The notes under the pieces: model-generated
What the model was told of the DNA's origin: nothing
Database searches by the model: none
What the model saw: the letters and a program-made list of their open reading frames with translations, nothing else
NCBI GenBank assembly: GCA_914767715.1
Contig: OU612065.1
Coordinates: 12,340,001-12,400,000 of the forward strand
Reading direction: 5' to 3'
DNA: 60,000 bases
Source: Membranipora membranacea
Lineage: Eukaryota; Bryozoa; Gymnolaemata; Cheilostomatida; Membraniporidae
Shown: positions 1 through 10,200 of the stretch, in pieces
Layout: every line of letters starts with the position of its first letter
Position numbering within the stretch: position 1 is the first letter of the stretch
Translations under genes and position numbers: made by a program

Positions 1-761
1 TGCATGTAGTTTTAGCTACCGAGTGGGTACTAGTGTCAAATTAGGTCATTAGGTCATTTTGTGTATAGGTTTGTCATAATTATCTATATGGGTATTTCTA
101 TCCCTTGTCCGATATGAGGGAGGGTAGTGGTGTGAGACTGCACATTTCAGAAAGGTAATTGACACCCTAACTCGAAGACTGTTAGACAATTTTTTCTTTC
201 ATGTGTGTTTGTTGCTAGAGATAAAATTGATAACATATATAGATAAAGTTCAATTGAGTATGACTCAGAGAAAGGCAAAAAAAGATTAAATCAAAAAATG
301 TAGATAATTGCAATAGAATTATGTCAAAAGCAAAGGGACAGTCTTATAGCCTGCGCTAGAGCGTAGACAGCCCAATTGTAAAGCTTGAAGGTCAAATACG
401 AGACACACGTATAGGACAAGTGCCCCTTCCAGCTGCAGTCATCACTGCCCCCCAGACAGGGAGCCAGGCGCGCGGGCACACAAGTCTGAGACCCCATCTC
501 CACCCCCTTTAGGTGCTTGTTGTACAGTGACAAGCGAGTGCACAACAAGGACCTCTCATCCCGATCGGTTGGCTTTTTTTAGTAGTTGAGCATGTTTTAA
601 AGTACAAAATTCAAATGCTATTTGAATTTTCCTTATGTTTTAAAAATGATGTGACATTTTCTCTGGGTTTTTTGTTCAGAATAACATGTACATACTTTGA
701 AGAATGGAAACTGAAATGGAATGGAGATCTGTGTCGTGGCATGGCCCCAGATTTCAGGTTT
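1..761. other. Intergenic, no gene recognised
   Basis: I see no gene here. The stretch is AT-rich apart from a more GC-rich patch near 415-515. Minus-strand open frames are short and match nothing I recognise. Because retroelement reverse-transcriptase sequence begins at 762 on the minus strand and would read leftward, this stretch could contain the 3' tail of that element. That is inference from position only. Confidence 0.4.
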
Positions 762-974
762 TTAAATTAAATGTGGGTAAAAACAATGGTAATACAGGTC
801 AACCATTGTTTTACTATCTAAATAAGGGAGAGCTGCCCTAATCAATGTTAAAATTAGGTTAAATTTTCGGCAGTGGTCCACGAGGTGATTCATATCAGTT
901 ATATTAGAGTCAAGAATAATGCCTAAAAAATTGTGTTTTACAGCTGAGATCAATTTTATATTCCGCCAAAACAA
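762..974 (-). pseudogene. Non-LTR retrotransposon reverse transcriptase fragment (C-terminal part)
   Basis: The minus-strand frame carries the segment that follows the palm domain in jockey/CR1-type reverse transcriptases: a 'FLGIILDSN' block (the usual 'YLGV.LD..L.W..H' motif) followed about 30 residues later by a 'LYYHCFYPHLI' block, which in intact elements marks the end of the RT region. Only about 70 residues are open and there is no catalytic box here, so this is a short relic. It has the same orientation as the larger fragment at 4.3-5.4 kb but overlaps it in protein coverage, so the two come from different insertions. The exact clade is uncertain. Confidence 0.7.
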
Positions 975-2219
975 TTTGCTTTTTTGGCGATTTAAAAATA
1001 ATTTGGAAGGTTTTTGAATAATTTAGAGTGAGCCTGTTGGCCATGCACCAAGTTTCAACTTTTGAAATTTCTTGTCTTAATAGGTTTATTACTAATAGAC
1101 AGCCTCTTTGATGTCGGTAGACTAAGAATGTTCCACACAGTATAGTTGTAGAGTTGTCGTTAGAGAAGTGGCGACTTTTGAGTCAGTTCAGTTGGTGTTG
1201 GTTTATGTTGCTCGGCGTGTTATGGGATATGAGCAGGGAGATCTCTCATAACAAGAGGGGAAATTGAACCCAGGACCTCTTGCTATCAAAACTTATGACA
1301 ACTGACAACAAATTTAGGTATTGTGATTGTAAAAATACTTTCTTTCTGGGGAAAAAAATTTGCTGATTGCTATAAATAGAAATATAAACACTTCCACAGA
1401 GAGAAGCTATTTTTTGGTTACAGTACTTATGGAATGAAAATGAAAGTAACACCTTTGTACATACCCATATCTCAATACGCGGTAGGCATGATGGACACTA
1501 GCTCCAAGCGGCTCAACACCTCAGCTGATAGTTCACATCCCCTTACATATCACTTCTATTTACCAACCAGCATTGTAGGTCACTCTGAAATAGTGTGAAG
1601 ATTAACAGATGGACACTTTCTCATCTTAGCACTGGTATCCTGACATTAGGGATAGGGTGATGGGTTGATGCAGACCTCCCAATCAGGACATATTATGTTT
1701 TTCGGTACCAAATTACCTTGATTGAAACTTGGAACCAAAATAGTTTATCCGCAAGGGTAGTTGATATGATGTACATTCAATGTCAATATTTTTACTGCCC
1801 AACTGCGAATTACCATATTATGCATTATGTCTTTCAGCTTTGTTTTTTTTCAATCCTCATATTGTACCTTCTGGGCTCACTTATGGGGCAAAGGCAAGTG
1901 GTATTTTTCACGTTCATGATAACTTAACAAACCTGATGTAGATTGGTGGAAATCATCTCAAGTCGCAGCCAAATGCACAACTAATTTTCTCCGCATAGGA
2001 TCTGATAAAAATAAAGCGAAATAATTATGTACTTTATGTATATACCTACATGTCCTGGTGTGCTATGGCAAGTGACCAATTCTTAGCTGGAACAGGTAGG
2101 GGGCAGGATAAAATATGAAAACTAGCAAAAAAGTCAAGAACAAGGCCAACAGTTATTTCTGCAATAGAGGTGGTTGTTTTGTAGATATTATGAAAAATTT
2201 GCTTGAGGAATGTACAATC
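975..2219. other. Intergenic with a possible tRNA-derived SINE scrap
   Basis: No gene is supported. Near 1250-1290 the minus strand reads like the T-arm/B-box of a tRNA-derived SINE: a GGTTCAATTTC core inside a 'GGTCCTGGGTTCAATTTCC' context. No A box is found at the expected distance, so this is a weak call. The remainder is AT-rich and unremarkable. Confidence 0.25.
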
Positions 2220-2875
2220 CTGTGCCAGACTCAGCCAGTCCCAATCCTGGATAGAGACGGGTTCAGCGACAGGCAGAGCATCCGGCCGGAAAAACTATGC
2301 CACAGACTGTCGTAAAACCAGAGAGAACCAGACCATGCCAAGGCATCTCCCTTGTTGGGGACCTTGTGGAAAGTAGGTGAGCGAGGTAGACGATTATCAA
2401 GCTAGCGGCCCTAAACATTGCTACACTCACAAATAAGAGTAGAGAGATAGCTGATACGATGGTGAGGCACAACATATGCCTACAGGAGACCAGATGGGAG
2501 GAGAAAGGCCTGGAGGAAAGGCAAGATACATTGACGATGGCATCAAGCTGTACAACAGTGGCGGGATAAGACCAAGGAATGGTGTGGGATGAGTCATGTA
2601 ACCTGGAAATCTGAGGGGATTATCAATTTGAACTTGGTGACCAAAAGGCAGACCTATAACATCGTTTCTGCCTATGCGAACAGCAAGACTGTGACGAGGA
2701 GGCCAAAGACAGATTTTGGACAGTTTGTTGCAGTGCTGCAGAGGAGCTTATCTTGGCCGGAGACATGAATGGGCATACTGGAAGTGCAAGTTGGTCGCTT
2801 AGAGGCAAATGTGCAATAGCCATCAAAAACAGTGGAGTTCGAACAGAGATAAAATCGCATAACACAATGAACTAC
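2220..2875 (+). pseudogene. RTE-type retrotransposon endonuclease remnant (frameshifted)
   Basis: Several plus-strand frames, taken in turn, rebuild the AP-endonuclease domain of RTE-clade non-LTR retrotransposons, the family often annotated in animal genomes as 'craniofacial development protein 2-like'. Visible blocks in order are a 'GTLWKVGERGRR' N-terminal block near 2360, 'CLQETRWEEKG' near 2480-2510 (the catalytic Glu region), 'YIDDGIKLYNSGG' near 2530-2565, 'YNIVSAYANS' near 2655-2685, 'EEAKDRFW' near 2697-2720, and the 'GDMNGHTG' catalytic block near 2760-2785. Each block is in a different frame from the next, so frameshifts and stops have killed it. No matching RT follows downstream; the sequence passes into a repeat tract. 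Confidence 0.75.
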
Positions 2876-2929
2876 TTCCAGAACCAGGTATAAACAATAT
2901 GCTAAATTTGTCCTCTCGGACTCTGATAG

Positions 2930-4030
2930 CTATTCTGCAATGAGAACCTACTATTTGGCAGCCGTCGGTTGCCCAACGGACAAATAGGCTTCCGGTTGCT
3001 TTTAACGCTACCGGACATAAAATTCATGGGACAGGATTGGCTTGTAACAGATGCAAATGCACTTTAGACAGAGATGGGTTTTGTTACGGTGGAGTTTGCT
3101 GTGAAAGAAACCCATCAGGACGCCTATTTGGTGTCCAACGGTTGCCAAATAGCCATCCGGATGGGTCTGTTTTACAATTGACATCTGCCATGAAGCCATC
3201 TGGTTGCAAAATTTGCAACAGGATTGGTTTGTGACTGCCGAGCTTTGAAATTGATATAATGTGAAATGGATATTTGTCATGAGTAGATGGACCTTTAACG
3301 TAAAGATTTGTGGTGGACCGGCCACACTTTTCGCATTATAACTGCAACAAACCCATCCAGACAGGCTTGGAATAGTAATGTTTGCTAAATTAACTCCATC
3401 CGGGTGGGTTTTGTTTGAGCAGTAATATTTGCTGTAACCATTCTTCCAGATGAGCCAAATGTGTCCGGTAAATGGCCATCAGCAACATATCTCCATAAAA
3501 GGGCCATCCGCTTATGACAAATACCCATGCGGCAATGCTAACTGGCCATCCATTTCACCTTGTATCAATCTCGAAGTGTGACTGTAACAAACCCATCCGA
3601 ATGGCCATATGGCAACTGATGGTTGCCAACTACTCATCCATACGAGCTTGGAGCAGTAACAAACTCATCTGCATAGGCTGAGGATAGACCAGAGATGTGT
3701 GGCGGATGGCCATTTACAGAAAACATTTTTAGTACAACAGCTTGAAGCAGTAATACTTTCTGTAACAAACCTATTTGTATGGGCTTGGAGCAGAAATTTT
3801 TGGTGTAAAAAACCCAACCAAATGGGCTTAGAGCATTAATATTTGCTGTTACAGCCCTATTCAGATGGGGTTGTCGCCCCGATGATGAGTGACTACAATC
3901 CATCCTCCTCTGCTACATACCAATCCACCTTTGTCAAATACGTGCCTGGATGCCTTTTATGTAACCGGATGTCTATTTGGCAACTAACAGATGTCGATGC
4001 CAGGCAGACATCTAGCGGCTGCAAATAGCA
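2930..4030. repeat. Diverged satellite-like tract built on a GGATGGGTTTG / CAAACCCATCC core
   Basis: The tract is full of imperfect copies of a unit roughly 'GGGCTTGGAGCAGTAATA' plus 'TTTGCTGTAACAAACCCATC'. Recognisable copies of the second half lie near 3342-3360, 3400-3440, 3582-3600, 3655-3672, 3761-3776 and 3803-3818. The 'GGGCTTGGAGCAG' half lies near 3362, 3648, 3748, 3780 and 3826. The core also occurs in inverted form (GGATGGGTTTTG near 3170 and 3400), and a 'GGTTGCCAAATAGCCATCC' block recurs near 3138 and 3623. Spacing is irregular, so this is an old, decayed tandem or foldback array rather than a clean minisatellite. Open frames across it are chance. Confidence 0.6.
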
Positions 4031-4269
4031 GAAACAGAGTGAAAGCATTTCTCTTTGCCGACATGCCTATATATAGGCCTGAAGTTACCACTGAACTCAA
4101 TTAAGCATACCATACTTACTTGATACTTGTAGAGTAATCGTTTCTTCATCTGAAGTTTCCAGTATTTTTTCAGGCTCGTCTATCGGTAATCAGCCCGTGT
4201 CATAGATCGTATAACCATTTACTGTAACCTTAACCTGCCACAGGAGGATCTACAAGTATCAAAGAGTGG

Positions 4270-5360
4270 TAAAAAAGATCATTTCACAATTTAGCGGGGG
4301 AGACAAAGGCCAGTGCTGCAGTGAGGTATTAGGTACTGAGGGTTGTGCCTTCTAGAACTGCCAGGATGTGGGTGAAGTTGATGTAATCTCCCATGTCAGT
4401 CTCTACTTTACCAAAGTGGATGGCTCGGAAGAGTACAATTCTTCGCCATTCTGGTACTTAGGTTTTTCCATTCTAGTTCTTCAATCAGCTGCGAGGTGCT
4501 AGTTGTGTGGTCTGACCGCGGAACATTGTAAACACATGCGCACGGCCTTGCGTTACACAGCTTCGAGCTTTGTTGCTTGTGCTTACGTCAGGCTACCACC
4601 CCATACTGATGATGTGTATTCTAGAATGGGCCTGACGAGTATGGGGTAAGCTTTTGCTCTGAGATGTTTTAGAAAGTATGGTATTGTGTGCTCTTATGAA
4701 CCCTCACCTTATGCTGGCTGCTTTGTTGGTAATATAGTTGAAGTTTTCGTTCCATCTAAGAGAGCTCTCCAGCCTTAATCCTAGGTATTTTACGCCCTTT
4801 GTCTTAGGGATGTCTGTTTCATTATGCATGTGGTGGTTGTTGGCTCCTTTAGTTCTTTTTTGGGTAAATTTAACATGTTCGCATTTGAGAGGATTGAACT
4901 CCATCTTCCAACTACTCTCCCATACTTGGAGGGCATCTAGATTTTTTTAGAGCTGGAAAAAGTTTTCACCGGTCGAACAGATGACGTATCGTCTGCGAAC
5001 ATGTGGGTTTTGGATACGACTGAGTCAGCTAGGTCGTTTATGTAGACCAGGAACAGGATTGGGCCAATTACTGAACCCTGGGATGACCTTGGCGTGGGCT
5101 ATAACTATGGCCATCAACTGTAAATACTTGGGATTGACCTTCTAGTAGACTCTGTACCTAGAAAGTAGCTTGAGGGGTAACTCCGATATAAGCGAGTTTC
5201 TGAAGAAGTTATTGTGGTCAACTTGGTCGAAAGCTTTACTGAAGTCTAGGAAACTGGCATCCGCCTCCTCTCCTTTGTCAAACTGTTGTGAAATGTCGCA
5301 AATCTGTTCTGTCAGCTGGCTCTCATAGCTTCTGAAACCATGTTGGCGCTTGCTTATTTA
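4270..5360 (-). pseudogene. Degenerate non-LTR retrotransposon reverse transcriptase (CR1/jockey-like)
   Basis: Read on the minus strand from 5360 down to 4270, the blocks come in the correct order for a non-LTR reverse transcriptase. They are 'GFRSYESQLTEQI', 'SFLDFSKAFDQVDH' (RT motif A with its Asp), 'QGSVIGPILFLVYINDL' (motif B), 'MFADDTSS' (motif C, the catalytic F-A-D-D box), 'MEFNPLKCEHVKF', 'VKYLGLRLESSLRW', 'PILVRPILEYTSSVWGG', 'LEAV-RKAVRMC', and a tail resembling the 'L.WE.L..RR' block. An in-frame stop after the motif A block, a frame change before motif B and more stops near 4560 show it is dead. No endonuclease is attached. The motifs point to CR1/jockey-type elements and not to the RTE type seen at 2.2-2.9 kb. 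Confidence 0.85.
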
Positions 5361-5618
5361 CATGCGTATTCACCTGCGTCTTCTTCGTCTCAAGCGCCAG
5401 CTCTGCAGCTGTGACTTTAGAAACTTCTGCTCAAAATCAGTTTAACATTTCCAAGTCATTAACATGTGCTTAATTTGTTGCTTTAATAGCGAGGAATTTT
5501 GGAATCTGAATGGCCGCAATGACAATGCAAAAACATCAAATTAAGCAAGCGCCAAAATGGTTTCCAGAAAATACAGAAGCTATGAAAGCAGGGCAGTCAT
5601 ATAGTTCCATAAGTTAGG

Positions 5619-5765
5619 GTTTGCATCACAGGCTTTCATAGTTGGTGCAAGTCCAGTGGTAGAGTGCCCCAGTGGTCGAGGCCTTTTCTCTCAAGAAAAG
5701 GCCTCGGCCACTGGGGCACTCGACCACTGGACTTGCACCAACTACAGAAGGCCTGTGGTTTGCAT
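5619..5765. mobile_element. 131-bp foldback MITE (hAT-like) with perfect 8-bp target site duplication
   Basis: The sequence 5627-5757 is almost entirely an inverted repeat centred near 5692. The arm GTTGGTGCAAGTCCAGTGG (5641-5659) is repeated in reverse complement at 5727-5745, and the inner arms AGTGCCCCAGTGG / CCACTGGGGCACT also pair. The termini are CACAGGC at 5627-5633 and GCCTGTG at 5751-5757. The element is flanked by identical 8-bp direct repeats GTTTGCAT at 5619-5626 and 5758-5765. An 8-bp duplication with CA...TG ends is typical of hAT-superfamily non-autonomous elements. The inner part contains 'AGTGGTAGAGTGCC', resembling a tRNA A box, which is probably coincidence. Confidence 0.85.
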
Positions 5766-6800
5766 GTCATCAGCAATGATGTCCTATGCAATAAGTGTAC
5801 ATTCAAACAGGTTTAAATTGATTCAAATCACTTACTCATTGTTCCAATGCACTTAAATAACCCATCATTAGATAATGTAAGAGTTAAAGTCAGTACATGG
5901 ACTGGTGACTCAGTGGGGAATATCTTCACAATCCATAGATTCAGCTGTGGAGCTCAGTCACTCCTTGGTTTAGTGGTCTATAATGGGCAAGAAGGTCTGG
6001 TCCTATTGATTAATTTAGTCCTTGATAATGGGCTAAACTAACATGGAGCAGTTTGTACGGATGAATAAGGATCGATACAGTGGTCTAAAAAACAGCGGAC
6101 TATAGACCCATTTCAAGCGGACCATAGACCAGCGGAACATCGGCGAAGCGGAACATAGAACGCACCCGGCTAGTTCAATGGAGTGGGCAGACAGGAGCAA
6201 ACTGAAACTATTATATATGTTGTATTATTGTAGCCTCACACATACAAGAGCTTAGTTGTGGCGACATTTATCATGCAGATGATGTAGAGCACATGCATTG
6301 GTTTCACTTTGATATTAATTCATGCAGAAGCAATTTTAGAGAAATAACACAGTACAGTTAGTACTCATTCATACAACATTCTGATATAATAGTAAAGTCT
6401 AGGGCTCAGTCAAATCAGAATTATTTATATTAACTTATACATGGAAGACAGTGAGTAACCAATTGTTGGAGTAAAATAATATTGACATAGCCACAGAGCA
6501 CAGCAGCAAAAAAATAGGTAAGTCTAAGTGTGATTTTTGTCTACTCTACTCTACTGACTACTATTTACTAATAATTACTTCCAAGTATGATGTATAACAA
6601 GATCACTGACTCACTGATCATGTGGAGTTTCTATCATTGTTAAGATCAAGTAACGGATGATTGTGAGCAATCCAACATGCCACTGCATTCAGTTAATCCT
6701 GAGATAGCTCAACTCCTTGAATGCATAGAATGGAATAATACAAACTAATTGGAGGGTGGATGAACCATTTCATTTTTGTTTACTGCTAGTTGCCGCAGTT
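5766..6800. other. Intergenic, short AGCGGA-type repeats near 6094-6160
   Basis: No gene is supported. Around 6094-6160 the motif AGCGGA followed by (C/A)(T/C)AT(A/C) recurs four times in about 65 bp (6094, 6116, 6131, 6147), paired with GACC/GAAC steps, suggesting a small decayed repeat. The rest is AT-rich sequence that could hold the promoter of the phosphatase gene. A clean TATA-plus-initiator arrangement is not evident. Confidence 0.35.
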
Positions 6801-6836
6801 AGTTGTGGTTGTGGGTTGTTAGAATAAATATATCGG
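6801..6836 (+). promoter_or_regulatory. Candidate 5' non-coding exon end and splice donor of the phosphatase gene
   Basis: The phosphatase start codon at 7123 lies two bases after a strong acceptor (pyrimidine-rich tract ending in TTTTTCAG at 7121), so the transcript must come from an upstream leader exon. The best donor nearby is CGG|GTAAGA at 6837, giving a 285-bp intron. The 5' boundary of the leader exon cannot be seen, so the interval given is only its 3' end. Other donors further upstream are possible. Confidence 0.35.
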
Positions 6837-7122
6837 GTAAGAATACAAGTGATTAACCTTTGATGTGAAAGAACAGGATTTAAATTGAATAGTCAGACAT
6901 GGCCCCGAGCAGCCGCAACAGAGAGCGGCCAAGACGTGCCCAATGCCTGCTACCATAGCACCCAACAGACTGTAGGCCACCACTGTCCGGCACCGTTTAC
7001 GAAGAAAGTTGATGGGCTGTCGAGGATGAATACACAATTCCTTTGAATGAAACACCTTCTATGCCAGATTTTTATTGTATATAAATGACTAGCTTCATGA
7101 TAGCTACTTTTCCTTTTTCAGA

Positions 7123-7246
7123 ATGGATTATCATTGGATATATTGTTTACTTATTTCTCTGGGTATATCGTCGAAGGCAGTACATGGCTTTGAGGAGTCC
7201 CTGGTTGAACAGCAGATGTCCACTTCGTCCATAGGTGGTCCAAATG
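7123..7246 (+). CDS. Phosphatase exon 1: signal peptide
   Basis: ATG at 7123 opens 41 codons with a typical secretory leader: a short polar start, the hydrophobic stretch '[11 protein letters not shown]', then small residues suiting cleavage near 'SKAVHG'. The donor GTGAGA follows in phase 1. I chose this ATG because it is the first after the acceptor and leads straight into the hydrophobic core. The next coding exon is 4.5 kb away. Confidence 0.8.
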
Positions 7247-10200
7247 GTGAGAAAAATAAACAATGATTTATTCCTTCAATCACTGTGACTGCCCAGAAAT
7301 AATGAAACTAACTGGTCACAATATGAGTCTCATAGGGTTATGTGTCATTACTTTGGCCGACCTTATGCGCTGCAATTCTACAAGACTGTCGTCCTCATGA
7401 ACATGAAAATACAATATATGTTTATGGTTGTCCTAAACGATGTATGAAATATTTTCTTGTTATTGATCTTTTTCTGCCCTGGAGAATGTTTGCTCTCTCA
7501 GTGCAAGCCCACTGGGACTTAAACCTTACAAGCTTGCAACACTTGAGTTATCTTTAGCTTGTAGAGTAAGTTAATTGGATTACAGTATATTCATAACCTC
7601 TCAGAATTTGCTCAGTTTGGTCCTCTGCATTGTTGTTGTAGAACAGTTTTTGTCTTGATAATTTATGTTTTATAGACCTGGATACATCATGATTTTACGA
7701 TGATAAACACCAGCTATTTTGCGCTTTCTCTTCAAGCTGTCTTTTCGGTATGGGCCCTCAGTTTCCTCAAAGATTAAAATTAATATGAAGTTGTAGAATT
7801 TTCTGAATGAGCATTTTTTTGGCGTCTGGAGCAGATTGGTTACCTGGTACTGGTATCTGTTCTATGTGGTTTTGTTCTTGTCGCTGCCTGTGGACATTGT
7901 TTCAAATCACAGGGATCCTGAGACAATAAAATCTCCAAGCTGTCAAGTTTGATAAAAGCTCAGTGATGATGCCTGCATGTGTCTTCTGCTGAGAATCGTG
8001 CTATCAGCAAACATGAGTTTATATTTTATGTCTAATTAGAGAATTAACTACATGCAGGGCTAAATGTTATAGGTTATTTATTGGCATTACCCTGTATTTA
8101 CAGGGTATCTTTAGATTAGTGCTACTGTGCCATCTGTCCCCATGATTTGATGAAGAGGTTTTATTGATCTTGGTGTGCCTCCTGCTTCGTTTAGGCTTGA
8201 AACTGTATTTCTATGGTAGTGAAGTATTACAGCATTCTTATCATTGCCTGTTAATCACTTCTGTTAAACTGAAAATGTCATCTTAAAACAAAAGGCTAAT
8301 GGTTGGTGATAACACAGTTGGCATATCTGTACAATGCTGATGAGCAGGGCTGCTTATTTCTGGTTGGTTTGGTGGTGGGATGAGCACAACTACGAATAGA
8401 CATCCACGCCTTTTAGTCATGAATAAATTACTATCACTCATTATTTATCTTAGTATCATGGTCACAGTCTTATGATCATAGGAATTGCACAATTAATTTT
8501 CTCTGGAAACCACATTTTGTTAAGGAATTCGCAGAAACCAGAAGGTGTTTCCTTCCCAAGTGGCTATTGTGTGGTTTTATAGGCTTTCTAGCTCTCTGGG
8601 TGACTTGTTACTCAATGCGGTGTGGTCAATACTAGGCTAATAACATAGCTACCGTAATACAGCAGCACAAGAATTTACCTTCAAATGTGATACTGTACCT
8701 TAGGTGTATGACCGGAGATGATCTTTACTGTGTGGGATATTCATGGTATACCGGTAGCTGGTTTCAAAAAACAAATTTTTTGGGTTGGGGCAATATATAT
8801 TTTTCAACAGAGGCTCAATCATGATGCCAGAATTGAATTCATGGAATTGACAGGCATGGTTGTGACTATATGAGTAACAAACTGATTCGGAACGAATATT
8901 CTGGGGTAAATGCGCGATGTAGTTGGACATATGTCCAAGTCAATCAAAAGGTGCTCGTGGCATTTAAATAAAACATGGATACTTTCCGGCTGCATGCTTT
9001 TTCTATGATTAGTCTGTAAAAAGGTCAATGATGTGTTATTAGCATAGTCAGATTTGGTATTATATATAGCTATCATTGTAAGCCATTATGATTGGCAATG
9101 TCAGCTTTCAGTGCAAGCCAAAATAAAGCTAGCCTTATGAATATACAAGCACACTGTGGAAGCTGTCATGTGATTTTGACAGTGCTGTTCTGATATGACA
9201 ATGTTTTCAAGAGTACCGTTGAGGACTTGTCAGTATTTGAGAGTGCACTACATGGCAGACTTTTGTGTTGGCAGCATCAAAATTATACTTGCAAAACACA
9301 AAAAGAGCATCTTACATTTTCTATGTAAATAATGTGGAGTGTCATAATCGCAGTAGGAATTTCCCAGTGTATATAAATAAGATAATAAGATTTATCAGAG
9401 TTACCAAAGTGTGCATAATCATCAGGGGCATTGGGAAATTAACTTTATAAACTCTGACACGGCTTTGCAGTAATGATTTCATATAAGTGGAAAAGCATAC
9501 AATGGTTCATCAGTCTGGCTGGTGGGTGCGTAGTGGAAAATCACTATTCAAGCATTGATTTTTTAATAAATTGCTGTATTGAACTGGTATTTATGACTCA
9601 TTATGAATAGGAAAGTAGCAAATACTTCGGTAACTAATACCCATCTATTTCACTCTCTTAATTGCACTTGTAATACTTTACAACATCCAAAAATCAATGA
9701 CTTCTCTACTCTACCAATGTATACTGTTTTGATATGGTTTCAAAGCATGTTATTTTAGTCTACAAAGGGCAGCCTTAAGTTTTCAACTGTCAAAGGAAAC
9801 GAGAATTGTACTGAGGACATATGCTTTCATTTTGATTTTCCGTTAGTGTTAAAATCAATCTTATGATGCAAACACCACCGTGTGTCTTTCTATAAGGCCA
9901 AGGATATCAGCATTAGGCTGGATATCATTCTTCTGCTAATAAATTTATAATCAAAGAAGTTGTTGCCTCCGCCACCTTTTGTTAGGCACTGAAGATGTTA
10001 CATGATACAAGGGTTTAAGTTAACGGTGTAAACAAATTTTTCTCTCTTAAAATTTTAATTCAGAAAGAAAATCTAAGGTGTGATAAATAAAACCCAGAAA
10101 GTAATCTGTTTGCACTGCACTCTTTGCACTGCAGCGTTGCCATTTGTTGGAATCCTTTCGATTTAGGGTATAAATTATAAAATATCAGAGGTACAAGCAG

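Noticed and set aside
6819-7055. Minus-strand 78-codon open frame with cysteines
   Set aside because: No start context, no family match, and it overlaps the intron before the phosphatase start exon. Probably chance in a GC-richer patch.
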